Source: Fretibacter sp964410285 (GTDB lineage: Bacteria; Pseudomonadota; Alphaproteobacteria; Caulobacterales; Maricaulaceae). Taken from it: a stretch of 64,000 bases of DNA. This document shows positions 1 to 8,050 of the stretch, piece by piece. The first letter of the stretch is position 1. Every line of letters begins with the position of its first letter. A program made the position numbers and the translations under genes. Under the pieces are notes generated by a model. It worked only from the letters and a program-made list of their open reading frames with translations, was not told where the DNA came from and did not search any database. The stretch covers positions 124,001-188,000 of the forward strand of contig CAYPFR010000003.1 of assembly GCA_964410285.1 (NCBI GenBank), in the 5' to 3' direction.

Positions 1-753
1 AAACAGATCAATTGTGCCTGAAAAAATAAAGCCTTCACTTTGGAGTAAGCGCATTGCGCCAATCCCGGTCGGATGCGGCTGAGCGAGAGACATTTTGACT
101 TCAATCGGAAAATCATGGACGGGCACATCGCCAATCGGGACAATATCACCCAGCGCCAAAGGATTTCGGTCATAATATTCCGCATCCGCTTCAAGGAAAG
201 TTTGATCAAGCTTATATTCAAACAAATGATCGTAAAGCGGGCTTCCCTCTTTGCCGCAGATTCCGCGTAGTTCAGCAATGATCATATCGCCAAAGCGCCA
301 AGGTTCCGCGCTGATCAGATGGTAACGTACTTTGGCCAAATATCTACCAAGTCCGGTATCGCGGTAATCCGGGTGAAGGAAAAGCGAGCCAACTTCTGTT
401 GCGCCCTTAAAGCGGGAGGACGCCCGAAGCACTTGGTTTTCGCCGTCCCCAACCAAATCAAAGTTGATAAACGGACTTTCGATTCCGATTTGGGTTTTCA
501 CCGCCGAGCAGCCAATGAGCTTGCCCGCCTTTAGCGTAAACATGCCCAGTAAATATTTATGCGGTTTTGAAATCGGCTCCATTCCGGCAAAACTGCGCTC
601 GGAGGAGGCTATATAATCTTTCAGGAAATCAAGACGCGGCTGAAGACTTGAGAGTCCGCCGCTGCTTTGCGTTATCATATCAAGTAAGGCCGGCGCATCT
701 TCCATTACGATGGGACGAATAAGAAAGCAGCCTATTTCTGTTTGGTTTGACAA
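1..753 (-). CDS. astA: Arginine N-succinyltransferase (AstA), C-terminus cut by window edge
   Basis: The minus strand is open from a TTG at 753 to the window edge, giving 251 codons of a family that is usually about 340 residues. The N-terminus reads as a beta strand and helix (FLIRPIVMEDAPALLDMI), followed by conserved-looking blocks SLFLHPDYRDTGLGRYLAKV, RFGDMIIAELRG and PHPTGIGAMRLLQSEGF. These match the arginine/ornithine N-succinyltransferase family, a GNAT-fold enzyme that uses succinyl-CoA to succinylate arginine in the first step of the AST catabolic pathway. TTG is chosen because the only nearby ATG (codon 17) would remove the first strand, and a GGGGA lies about 10 bases upstream. 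It is divergent from an Lrp/AsnC regulator that may control it. The small plus-strand ORFs over this interval are shadows. Confidence 0.85.
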   Translation of the reverse strand, partial: MSNQTEIGCFLIRPIVMEDAPALLDMITQSSGGLSSLQPRLDFLKDYIASSERSFAGMEPISKPHKYLLGMFTLKAGKLIGCSAVKTQIGIESPFINFDLVGDGENQVLRASSRFKGATEVGSLFLHPDYRDTGLGRYLAKVRYHLISAEPWRFGDMIIAELRGICGKEGSPLYDHLFEYKLDQTFLEADAEYYDRNPLALGDIVPIGDVPVHDFPIEVKMSLAQPHPTGIGAMRLLQSEGFIFSGTIDLF

Positions 754-865
754 GTAAATCTGATCCCCAACGAGTTTAACCCCAAATCTAGGCGGCTTGA
801 CGGCAAATGTTTGGCGTTCGTGATTTAAATATGCCTGATTTGCCGCCTAAGCTGTAGGGACAATC

Positions 866-914
866 TGCGCAAAATCATGTATATTTTTAGTCAATTTGAT
901 GTTAAATTTGCGCA
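866..914. promoter_or_regulatory. Inverted TGCGCAAA / TTTGCGCA pair between astA and the Lrp-type regulator
   Basis: TGCGCAAA at 866-873 is repeated in inverted orientation as TTTGCGCA at 907-914, and each arm contains the palindrome TGCGCA. The pair lies in the 179-base divergent intergenic region, with the right arm ending 18 bases before the regulator's ATG. Lrp/AsnC proteins bind as multimers to spaced, partly symmetrical sites, so this is a candidate operator for the regulator acting on itself and astA. The function is inferred from position and symmetry only. Confidence 0.4.
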
Positions 915-932
915 ATTCGGGATTTTGATAAC

Positions 933-1364
933 ATGCGATTAACCTTTAAAGATCAGCAGCTCCTTGGCGCGCTTCGCGGGAATGCACGCGCCAGTACAAC
1001 GCAAATTGCCAAATCTCTCGGGCTATCACGCTCGACCGTGCAAAAACGGCTGGAGCGCCTTGAGAGCGAGGGCGTAATTGAGGGCTATAGCGTACAGCTC
1101 TCCTCGCAATATCTCGATCAGGAAATCAAAGCCCATGTTATGGTCACGGTGGAGCCCCGGGCCACCGATGCGATAATTGGTGAGATGCGGGCACTCACAG
1201 CAGTGCGCGCGGTCTACTCCGTCTCCGGCCCCTATGATTTGGTGGTCGAGTTGGCAGCCTTGTCGGTTACAGCGCTTGATAAGGTCATTGACACCATCAT
1301 CGCCATTAAGGGCGTGGAGCGCACAGTGTCCTCGGTGATCTTAAGTACGCGCCTGAAACGCTAG
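933..1364 (+). CDS. Lrp/AsnC-family transcriptional regulator
   Basis: This 143-residue protein has the normal Lrp/AsnC layout. An N-terminal winged helix-turn-helix (residues about 6-50, with TTQIAKSLGLSRSTVQKRLE as the recognition region) is followed by a C-terminal RAM ligand-binding domain (about 65-140, including AVRAVYSVSGPYDLVVE and GVERTVSSVILSTRL). Such proteins sense amino acids and activate or repress catabolic and biosynthetic genes as octamer-like assemblies. The gene is divergent from the arginine succinyltransferase gene, so arginine or a related amino acid is a reasonable effector, but the sequence does not prove this. ATG 933 is well placed at the start of the HTH domain. Confidence 0.9.
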   Translation: MRLTFKDQQLLGALRGNARASTTQIAKSLGLSRSTVQKRLERLESEGVIEGYSVQLSSQYLDQEIKAHVMVTVEPRATDAIIGEMRALTAVRAVYSVSGPYDLVVELAALSVTALDKVIDTIIAIKGVERTVSSVILSTRLKR

Positions 1365-1471
1365 AATATGCCGGGTCAAGGGGTTTGGGGAGCTCCCAAC
1401 TCTCGAAGACATCAACTGTATTTGTTGGTTTGTGTATTTGACTTTTTGGGGCCAGACTCTAGACCAGAGCT

Positions 1472-2494
1472 ATGAGATTACAGACGGCTTCCAGTTCGCT
1501 ACAAAGCGGTAATCGCGCGCCCATTGGCCTTGCCCTTGGAGGCGGCGTGGCGCGTGGATGGGCGCATATTGGGGCGATCCGCGCTTTGCTGGAAGCAGGC
1601 ATAAAACCGGACATAATTACGGGGACATCCATTGGCGCAGTCGTTGGCGGCGCCTATCTGTCTGGAAAGCTTGATGTATTAGAAGATTGGGCCCGCAAAC
1701 TTAATCGGCGCCGCATGATGGGATATATGGATGTGCGTTGGGGCGGGTCAGGCTTTATGCGCGGGGAGCGCTTGGCGCGGGTGCTCAATCATTATATGGG
1801 CGATGTCCGCATTGACGAGCTTGAGCGCAAATTTATTGCGGTGGCCTGTGATCTTCGCACAGGTTATGAGGTCTGGCTTCAAAAGGGACCAATCGTGCCA
1901 GCTATACGCGCGTCCTATGCCCTGCCCGGCGCGTTCGAGCCGGTGAAAATCGATAATCGCTACATGATAGACGGGGCGCTGGTCAATCCCGTGCCCGTCT
2001 CGGCCTGCCGCGCGCTCGGGGCACATATGGTGATAGCCGTCAGCCTGAACGGTGATGCCTTCGGCCCGATTGGAACGTCCCATGAGATCGATTTTGACAA
2101 TGATCGTCAAAGCGACGGAGAGTCAGCAGAAACTTCGGTTGATCCCTTCGAATTGGCGACGCAGTCGCTGAACAAGCTCAGGCCTGACCGCCTGTTGCTC
2201 AAATCCATGATCGGCGAGCATAAACCCGGTGAAGGTCCGAAGATCGGCTCAGTGATGATGAGCACACTGAATATTATCATGGACCGGCTGTCGCGCTCGC
2301 GCCTAGCGGGCGACCCGCCTGATGTCTTTATCGCGCCGAGAATTGGCCATATTGGCATGCTTGAATTTACCAAAGCAGATGAGCTTATTGAACGCGGCTA
2401 CCGCGCTATGCAGCATGAAATTCCCCTAATCAAATCAGTGATTGATGTGCTTGGACAGATGCCCACAGGAGATACGGATAACCGCGATTCCTAA
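1472..2494 (+). CDS. Patatin-like phospholipase (NTE/RssA type)
   Basis: A 340-residue patatin-fold serine hydrolase. The oxyanion glycine-rich motif GGGVARG is at residues 23-29, the nucleophile elbow GTSIG has Ser53, and the second member of the Ser-Asp dyad is Asp167 in IDGALVNPVPV. There is no signal peptide or obvious membrane segment, so it is probably cytoplasmic or membrane-associated, like bacterial RssA/YchK proteins. Family members hydrolyse acyl groups of phospholipids or lysophospholipids, but the physiological substrate cannot be read from the sequence. The C-terminal third, from about residue 215, is less conserved and contains MMSTLNIIMDRLSRSRL, usual for the RssA-like subgroup. 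It stands alone between the regulator and a membrane-protein unit. Confidence 0.88.
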   Translation: MRLQTASSSLQSGNRAPIGLALGGGVARGWAHIGAIRALLEAGIKPDIITGTSIGAVVGGAYLSGKLDVLEDWARKLNRRRMMGYMDVRWGGSGFMRGERLARVLNHYMGDVRIDELERKFIAVACDLRTGYEVWLQKGPIVPAIRASYALPGAFEPVKIDNRYMIDGALVNPVPVSACRALGAHMVIAVSLNGDAFGPIGTSHEIDFDNDRQSDGESAETSVDPFELATQSLNKLRPDRLLLKSMIGEHKPGEGPKIGSVMMSTLNIIMDRLSRSRLAGDPPDVFIAPRIGHIGMLEFTKADELIERGYRAMQHEIPLIKSVIDVLGQMPTGDTDNRDS

Positions 2495-2556
2495 TGGGCG
2501 GCAAAATCTCAGAGGCGGCCTAGGGAAAACGGTAATGCTGGTTGTTATGTCCTAAA

Positions 2557-2638
2557 CCGGGACAAAAATCATCCAAAGGGAGAACCTAACGCCGCAACTC
2601 CCCCCACAGGTGCAGGGAATAGGATTTTTTGTCCCCGG
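2557..2638. ncRNA. Long imperfect hairpin, possible structured RNA or leader
   Basis: CCGGGACAAAAATC at 2557-2570 pairs with GATTTTTTGTCCCCGG at 2623-2638 except for two single-base bulges. Inside, GGGAG at 2578-2582 can pair with CTCCC at 2598-2602. The element fills about half of the intergenic stretch between the patatin gene and the next gene and ends 16 bases before the ATG at 2654. It could be a structured 5' leader, a small RNA on either strand, or a protein-binding inverted repeat. No known family was recognised. Confidence 0.4.
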
Positions 2639-2653
2639 CCATAAATTGGACAA

Positions 2654-4186
2654 ATGAGTCGCCCCGATCGCATAAAACTGGCTAATGATAATACTCCCCA
2701 GCCCATTTTACCTAAGCTTGCCGGTCACGGTGAGGGATACTCAGGGTCTGCCTCACAACATACCGGCCTACGCCGCCATATCCGTATAGAGAGCCAGAAT
2801 TTGCGGCGCTCTCCCATTCATTACAACGCTGCCAAAATTCCCGAAGCAGCTCCCAGTACCATGGATTCAGGCTATGGCATGGCACGCCTGAAAGCCTATC
2901 AGAATAGCGCTGAGAAGACCCGGTCATGGGGGTTATTTTTTTCCTTGCTGGCCACCATAATCTGTCTGTCGCTCGCCGCAGCGTGTATCTACACAGGCCA
3001 AAGCGAACGGCTGTCTGTTATAGCCCTCTTTGCAAGCGTCTGGGCGAGCCTTTGGACAGCCTTCCTCACCGTGCAAGATGATCAGCCGCCCCGCGCCAAA
3101 AGGGTCGGGGACTGGTGCATGATCGCCGCAACATTTGCAGGTCTAGGCATTTGGAATTACGCCACGCGCGAGTGGGGCCTGCCCATAAGTTCAGCTGACG
3201 GCGCCGCTCTATTTGCCGGATTGGCCCTCATAACCGCCTTATTGCTAAGATCAAAGCTGACCCTTCTCACGTCTGCTAGCGCTGCGCTAATTGGGGCTGC
3301 GCTGCATATATTCGCCCCGAGCATTAATATCATAAACCCATGGGTTTATCCGGTGCTTGCCGCAGTTCAGATAGTTGCGGCAGGGCGAATGGGTAGCAAG
3401 GCGGCTGGCTTTATGACCCTGACAGGTCTGCATATGTGGCTTGGGTGGATGCTCCTGAGCTTCATTCAAAGCGGGGATATTTCTGTCCTCCATGCCGCTG
3501 CGATCATCACGATGATTGGCATGGCACATTACCGCCTTGGCAAGGCCATTGGGGATGAAGGCTGGGCGACCTCAGACCTACACGTCGTCACGGGATGGGG
3601 CGTGGCTATGATCGGCCTACTTGCCTTACAAAATTACTGGCTGGGCATGGATAGCCAGCTTTGGGACAATGTAAGCGCTTCTGCGGCTGGTCATTTATCC
3701 TGGCAAATTATCGGCATTACCTCAATTGGGGTTGTTGGCTTTGCGGGCATGATCCGCCTTTATCATCGCAGGCTCTCCGCACTTGGAACGTTTTTGACTT
3801 TGCTTATCGCCTTGGGGGCCGCGCTTATTTTTGATCAACGGGAGAACATAGTGAGCGCAGCCGAAAACGGGCTTTATACCACTGCGCAGCCCCTCCTTGG
3901 GGTTGTTATCGGTGCCGCCATCCTCGCGAGTGCATTTGCAATGGCCATCAATGGGGCGCGGCGAAAAAATAGCGTCATGCTGATTGCCGGCGTGATCGCT
4001 ATCGGGGCACAGCTCTTCATGATGCTATCGCCGCAAATCTGGAGCACGGAGACCGCAGTTATCTTCACCTTGTCATTGACGATCAGCTTATTGCTGGCCT
4101 CTCTCTTGGCAAATGACTCGAGCGGTGGTGAAGCAGGACGGCGGAAATCCAAGATATCAAGACACAACACTACTGCCGCCGCGTGA
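2654..4186 (+). CDS. Polytopic membrane protein, about 14 predicted helices (DUF2157-like)
   Basis: A 510-residue protein with a polar N-terminus of about 90 residues followed by a dense series of hydrophobic segments, about fourteen by eye, from residue 93 to near the end. The C-terminus is short and basic. No catalytic motif or transporter signature is visible. The 3' end overlaps the next gene as GTGA, indicating translational coupling. The downstream partner resembles GDYXXLXY-type periplasmic proteins, which often accompany DUF2157/DUF4401 multi-helix proteins, so this gene may be the membrane half of such a pair. The function is unknown, and the family assignment rests on architecture and context rather than on a recognised motif. 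Confidence 0.6.
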   Translation: MSRPDRIKLANDNTPQPILPKLAGHGEGYSGSASQHTGLRRHIRIESQNLRRSPIHYNAAKIPEAAPSTMDSGYGMARLKAYQNSAEKTRSWGLFFSLLATIICLSLAAACIYTGQSERLSVIALFASVWASLWTAFLTVQDDQPPRAKRVGDWCMIAATFAGLGIWNYATREWGLPISSADGAALFAGLALITALLLRSKLTLLTSASAALIGAALHIFAPSINIINPWVYPVLAAVQIVAAGRMGSKAAGFMTLTGLHMWLGWMLLSFIQSGDISVLHAAAIITMIGMAHYRLGKAIGDEGWATSDLHVVTGWGVAMIGLLALQNYWLGMDSQLWDNVSASAAGHLSWQIIGITSIGVVGFAGMIRLYHRRLSALGTFLTLLIALGAALIFDQRENIVSAAENGLYTTAQPLLGVVIGAAILASAFAMAINGARRKNSVMLIAGVIAIGAQLFMMLSPQIWSTETAVIFTLSLTISLLLASLLANDSSGGEAGRRKSKISRHNTTAAA

Positions 4187-4722
4187 TCGTCAACATGTCC
4201 TTCGCCCGCACGGCGCTGGCCGGTATGATCCTAAGCACCTTACCCGCCGCCAGCCTTGTGACCCAATCCTTCACTGCGCCCAATGTCATGACGATTGACG
4301 TTCCCGCCAAGCTGATCCAAACCCCCAGAGGGCTGAGGGTTTCAACAGCCTTTAACACACTTTCCCTTTCAGCGCTCGCGGGCGTCAGCCCCATGCGCAT
4401 TGGCGATGTTGTTTATATACATATTTACCAGCGCGGCGGGGTCGCCCAATATGCATATGCGATGAGCCAAAACAGGCCGCTTCAAACAGATAAGGAGACG
4501 CTCACTTTGCGCGGGGTGGTAACAAAGACCGCCGAAGGGGCGGTGCATCTTGATTACCTATTTAGCGAAATTCCGCAAAGCAGCGTTCTGATGCGCGCGC
4601 TGGAGGCTAAATTGATAGATGAAAATGAATTACCAGCTTATCTAAAGATTGGCGTTAATCAGCGCGCTGTCGCTCATGTTAAGTCTATTACATTTGACGG
4701 CGAGGTCTTTAACCTGCAATAG
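4183..4722 (+). CDS. GDYXXLXY-like exported protein with a degenerate motif
   Basis: A 179-residue protein starting at GTG 4183, which overlaps the upstream stop codon; an ATG at 4195 is an alternative. A hydrophobic N-terminal segment (about residues 8-30) looks like a signal anchor. The later half has the order GDVVYIHI, LRGVVTKTAEG, VHLDYLF and a terminal VAHVKSITFDGEVF. This follows the layout of GDYXXLXY-domain proteins, but the eponymous motif region (about residues 50-64) has no GDY. Such proteins are thought to sit in the periplasm beside multi-helix membrane partners, and their biochemical role is not established. The coupling with the preceding membrane protein supports a two-component unit. 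Confidence 0.5.
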   Translation: MIVNMSFARTALAGMILSTLPAASLVTQSFTAPNVMTIDVPAKLIQTPRGLRVSTAFNTLSLSALAGVSPMRIGDVVYIHIYQRGGVAQYAYAMSQNRPLQTDKETLTLRGVVTKTAEGAVHLDYLFSEIPQSSVLMRALEAKLIDENELPAYLKIGVNQRAVAHVKSITFDGEVFNLQ

Positions 4723-4774
4723 AATTCCACCTCTGGAAATGAGTAGACGCAATTATTCAAGCCTGCCAGCCTGC

Positions 4775-5485
4775 CTAATGAGTGACCTTAAAATTCGTGC
4801 TATTTGCGCGAACAAGAAAGGGCGCAAATATCGCCCCGCCCGCAAAACCTGCTAAATGCGCCGCCCAAGCAATCCCTGCGCCGCCAGAAAGTAAATTCCC
4901 AGCAAACAGCCCCAGCCCGACAATGAGAGCATTGATCATAAGCCAGCCGAAACCAAATTTCAGCAATTGCGGCTTTCCGCCCATGGCCCATGCCGCAGAG
5001 GCAAAGAGGCCGGACACACCGCCCGATGCCCCAAGCGCTAATCCTGTCTCTCCCGAGAGTGACCAATAAAGAAGCTGCCCGAGTCCCCCAATAATCACGC
5101 TTGCGAAAAAAATAATCAAAAACGCACCATTGCCCCGCGCAGGCCGACCTTTCGAAACCTTCAAAAGCTTAGCCCCGCGAATAGTCACAACGCCAAAAGG
5201 TACCAGCATGGCCGCATTCAGCAGGACATGCGTCCAACTCCCGTGCAAAAATCCGTGCCCGAGCAAGGAAACCAATTTGGTTGCCCCGCTCTGCCCGGGA
5301 AAATCTGCGGATTTAAGGACCCCCCATGTTTCTGCCGCGCGCTCCGCCGCGCCCAGTCCCGCAATTTGGCCATGAAAAACCAATACATGTACAGCGATCA
5401 ATATACCCGCCAGATAGAGCGGCCATTTCTCGCTAATATTGAAAACTGGTTCTTGGGGCGCAGACGGAGGAGAGATATTTGTCAT
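4775..5485 (-). CDS. Rhomboid-family intramembrane serine protease
   Basis: A 236-residue polytopic protein with six or seven hydrophobic segments. The rhomboid signature residues are present: Asn90 in GSWTHVLLNAAML (oxyanion region with the upstream HG), the nucleophile Ser154 in GASGGVSGLF, and the catalytic His210 in WAAHLAGFAGG. Rhomboids cleave transmembrane helices of substrate proteins within the inner membrane, and the substrate is not predictable here. The length matches minimal six-helix bacterial rhomboids. It is convergent with the GDYXXLXY-like gene and divergent from the GYF_2 gene, so it appears to be a single-gene unit. Confidence 0.9.
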   Translation of the reverse strand: MTNISPPSAPQEPVFNISEKWPLYLAGILIAVHVLVFHGQIAGLGAAERAAETWGVLKSADFPGQSGATKLVSLLGHGFLHGSWTHVLLNAAMLVPFGVVTIRGAKLLKVSKGRPARGNGAFLIIFFASVIIGGLGQLLYWSLSGETGLALGASGGVSGLFASAAWAMGGKPQLLKFGFGWLMINALIVGLGLFAGNLLSGGAGIAWAAHLAGFAGGAIFAPFLVRANSTNFKVTH

Positions 5486-5645
5486 GGCCTGATCCTATCA
5501 CATATTTTTCGAAATTCTTGTAGAATTTGCCGTGGAAAAACATCTACTTTACCTATAGGAATGAGAGTGAAACTGGCCGCGCGAAGGTGAATATAAAAGT
5601 CGCCGCGCCAGATATAGCAAGGGGTCAGGCTGGGGATGAAAGTCA

Positions 5646-6410
5646 ATGCAACATCAAAATCAATGGTATGTGCAGGTCAATGGTCAAAGCTATGGTCCCT
5701 ACAGTATCGCGCAAATGATCTCCTATATCGGGGAGGGCCGAATTATCGCAAGCTCCCTAATCAGCCAAGATCCATCCCAAGGCTTTGGACTAGCCGTGGG
5801 GTTCCCCGTTTTCTCAGGGCAACTGGCGCCCTATGCCTCGCCGCAAATACTGCAACAAGCCCATTCGCAAAATCAGCTTACGCAGCCCCCTAATACCCAG
5901 CCCCTGAACGCGCCGCCCGATCGGGGATCACAGCAAAATTCCGTGCCAGATGAAACCTTAAAAAGGGTTGCCCCGCTCGCAAGCGCGCCGCGCCAAATAC
6001 GGCAAACAGCACCCCAGCCCGGCTCGCAGTCGGACAGTCAGCCAGTCGTTGCTGAGGCCCAAAGTGATATACCTTTGGCGCTTACGCCCGAAATGTCGGT
6101 GCCGCACGGCGCCCAAGGCGCGACTAGCCCTGCCGGAAGTCTATTTTTGATCATGGCGGAAGTGACGTCCGAAAACCGCATGCTATTCCTTCAAACACTA
6201 CAGAAAATCGGAACGCCCCAGCGCATTGGTGAGGCCAATTGGCTGATGCAGTCCAATCAAGATATTGACGAAGTTAGAAACTACCTAGCCGCCGCTTTGA
6301 CGCGACAAGACCGCCTCTTTATTATGGATAGCGTGAATAACCGCACCGCGTGGTTTAATGTTGGAACCGATATGGCCAAGCGCATTAAAGCGCTCTGGAA
6401 AGCTCCGTAG
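5646..6410 (+). CDS. GYF_2-domain protein with a C-terminal SinR/Cas2-like fold
   Basis: A 254-residue protein with three parts. Residues 1-50 contain WYVQVNGQSYGPYSIAQMI, a GYF_2 (DUF4339) domain, which is a small fold thought to bind proline-rich peptides. Residues about 75-165 are a Pro/Gln/Ser-rich linker without hydrophobic stretches. Residues about 170-254 (LFLIMAEVTSENR, then ANWLMQSNQDIDEVRNYLAA, DRLFIMDSV and TAWFN) follow the beta-alpha-beta pattern of SinR-like, Cas2-related ferredoxin folds. The first part is secure; the C-terminal assignment is pattern inference. It ends two bases before the convergent gamma carbonic anhydrase gene. No CRISPR or toxin partner lies nearby. Confidence 0.65.
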   Translation: MQHQNQWYVQVNGQSYGPYSIAQMISYIGEGRIIASSLISQDPSQGFGLAVGFPVFSGQLAPYASPQILQQAHSQNQLTQPPNTQPLNAPPDRGSQQNSVPDETLKRVAPLASAPRQIRQTAPQPGSQSDSQPVVAEAQSDIPLALTPEMSVPHGAQGATSPAGSLFLIMAEVTSENRMLFLQTLQKIGTPQRIGEANWLMQSNQDIDEVRNYLAAALTRQDRLFIMDSVNNRTAWFNVGTDMAKRIKALWKAP

Positions 6411-6412
6411 AG

Positions 6413-6937
6413 CTAGCTGATTTTCTTCAGGCCCGCCTTGAATCGTTTGGAATTTTGTACATAGACCTCTGCCCCGCCCTGCAACATGGCAATATGAGCT
6501 TGACTAAGCTCTTTCACAATTTTCCCAGGAGAGCCCACGACCATCGAACCATCGGGTATGATTTTGCCTTCGGTGATCAAGGCGTGCGCGCCGATAATAC
6601 AGTTTTTGCCAATCTTCGCTCCGTTTAGAACCGTCGCGCCGATCCCAATAAGAGTATTATCGCCAATCGTGCAGCCATGCACCATTACCTTATGACCCAG
6701 CGTCACGCCTTCCCCTATATGGAGCGGCGAGCCAGGGTCAGAATGCAGCACTGAATTATCCTGCACATTACTGCGCTTACCAATTACAATCGGTTCATTG
6801 TCTCCGCGAACAACCGCGCCAAACCAGACAGAGCTTCCCTCATGCATAATGACATTACCGATTACGCTGGCGCTGTCTGCGACATAGACATCCGCCGCTA
6901 GCTCTGGCGTTTTATCATCAAGGGCGTAAACGGCCAT
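6413..6937 (-). CDS. Gamma-carbonic-anhydrase-family hexapeptide protein
   Basis: A 174-residue left-handed beta-helix protein with many hexapeptide repeats (for example IGEGVT, IGDNTL, IGIGAT, IGKNCI). The three zinc-ligand histidines expected of gamma carbonic anhydrases are present: His65 (NSVLHSDPG), His82 and His87 (TLGHKVMVHGC). The family interconverts CO2 and bicarbonate, although YrdA/PaaY-type members may have other or weak activities. The ATG shares one base with the stop codon of the upstream DUF3126 gene (TAATG), placing it third in a coupled cysE, DUF3126, gamma-CA operon. Confidence 0.88.
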   Translation of the reverse strand: MAVYALDDKTPELAADVYVADSASVIGNVIMHEGSSVWFGAVVRGDNEPIVIGKRSNVQDNSVLHSDPGSPLHIGEGVTLGHKVMVHGCTIGDNTLIGIGATVLNGAKIGKNCIIGAHALITEGKIIPDGSMVVGSPGKIVKELSQAHIAMLQGGAEVYVQNSKRFKAGLKKIS

Positions 6938-7146
6938 TAATCGAGATCTTGCGCTATGATCGAAATATTCAAATCATAGGAAATATCATCGGGATCTTCG
7001 TCATCAATATAAAGTAGACCAAGGATTTCATTGTTCAAATAAACCTCAACCGAGTCTTGCACCTTGCGCGGCTTAATCGTAATGGCCTCGGTTCCAAGGC
7101 GCTTGCACAAATAATTTCTCACGCTCGTGATTTGCTCGGCATTCAT
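6937..7146 (-). CDS. DUF3126 family small protein
   Basis: A 69-residue protein beginning MNAEQITSVRNYL, with the start at 7146. The longer ORF extending upstream is only the out-of-frame tail of cysE. The features KRLG, KPRKVQDSVEVYL and LLYIDDEDPDDISYDLN match the small DUF3126 family common in alphaproteobacteria, whose function is not known. Its start overlaps the cysE stop as ATGA and its stop overlaps the next start, so its translation is locked between cysE and the gamma carbonic anhydrase gene. This arrangement suggests a role connected to cysteine biosynthesis or bicarbonate, but nothing in the sequence shows it directly. Confidence 0.8.
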   Translation of the reverse strand: MNAEQITSVRNYLCKRLGTEAITIKPRKVQDSVEVYLNNEILGLLYIDDEDPDDISYDLNISIIAQDLD

Positions 7147-7961
7147 AGGTCTTCTCCAAATTCTTGATTCATCGTATCGGCCGGATTTCCCCCGCAACAC
7201 GGACCGCCAACAGGCTGGGCCGGTACACCCGCCACAGTACATTTTTCCGGCACAGCTTTTAGCACGACAGACCCCGCAGCAATCTTTGCGCCGTCGCCAA
7301 TTTTAATATTCCCGAGCACGGACGCATTGGCCCCAATCAGAACGCGGTTGCCCACTTTAGGGTGACGATCTTGATCTGCCTTTCCTGTCCCGCCAAGGGT
7401 GACGCCTTGCAAAATAGAACAATCATTTCCGACGACTGCCGTCTCTCCCATCACAAAGCCCGTTGCGTGATCCAGCATGATACCATGTCCGATCTTGGCC
7501 GCAGGATTAATGTCCACACCAAATTTTTCAGATGATTGGTTTTGAAAATGAAAAGCCAAAAGATCGCGGCCCGAGTTATAGAGTGAATGCGCGCAGCGAT
7601 GGGTCTGTATAGCCATATAGCCTTTGAAATACATGAAGGCCTGCAAATAGCTCCGTGCCGCCGGATCACGGTCCCGAACCGCGAGCAGGTCTTTGGCGGC
7701 TTGTTCGACAAGCCCCGGGTCAGCCTCTATCGCTTCGGTGAGGACGCGGCGGGTCTTAAGCGTTGAGAATTCCTGCGTCGCCAGCTTCTCCGACAAGTGA
7801 TTGACCAGCGCGCCGCCAAGGCTTTCTTGCTCTAGGATCGTCGCGTGAATAAGCGAGGATAGCGCGGGCTCCTTGGTGGCATAGGCGGCAGCCTCTTGTT
7901 TGAGCTGCGTCCAAACGCAGCTATCGGGATTTTGGTCCGCAGCAATATTCAGTTTTGCCAT
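7143..7961 (-). CDS. cysE: Serine O-acetyltransferase
   Basis: CysE makes O-acetylserine from serine and acetyl-CoA, the first step of cysteine synthesis. The 272-residue product (start MAKLNIAA at 7961, chosen for the GGGAG upstream and the normal family length) has the alpha-helical N-terminal domain and a C-terminal hexapeptide beta-helix. The active-site blocks are visible: DHATGFVMGETAVVG and QGVTLGGTGK, with the catalytic His/Asp in the first. The C-terminal tail after the helix (GGPCCGGNPADTMNQEFGE) is where feedback inhibition and contact with cysteine synthase usually occur in this family. It heads a tightly coupled three-gene operon. Confidence 0.95.
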   Translation of the reverse strand: MAKLNIAADQNPDSCVWTQLKQEAAAYATKEPALSSLIHATILEQESLGGALVNHLSEKLATQEFSTLKTRRVLTEAIEADPGLVEQAAKDLLAVRDRDPAARSYLQAFMYFKGYMAIQTHRCAHSLYNSGRDLLAFHFQNQSSEKFGVDINPAAKIGHGIMLDHATGFVMGETAVVGNDCSILQGVTLGGTGKADQDRHPKVGNRVLIGANASVLGNIKIGDGAKIAAGSVVLKAVPEKCTVAGVPAQPVGGPCCGGNPADTMNQEFGEDL

Positions 7962-8050
7962 AAAAAGCTCCCTAGGCCTTAAGATAGAACGACAGGACAC
8001 GAGAAACAAGGCCGCGAACGGTCAAATACCGGCCGATTACCACGCCCGGC

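Noticed and set aside
73..534. Two small plus-strand open frames at the left edge
   Set aside because: They are shadows of the minus-strand arginine succinyltransferase frame, which is open to the edge and has clear family motifs; they show no family features of their own.
1390..1405. Palindrome GGGAGCTCCC between the Lrp gene and the patatin gene
   Set aside because: It has no loop to form a hairpin and a restriction-site-like palindrome of this size is expected by chance.
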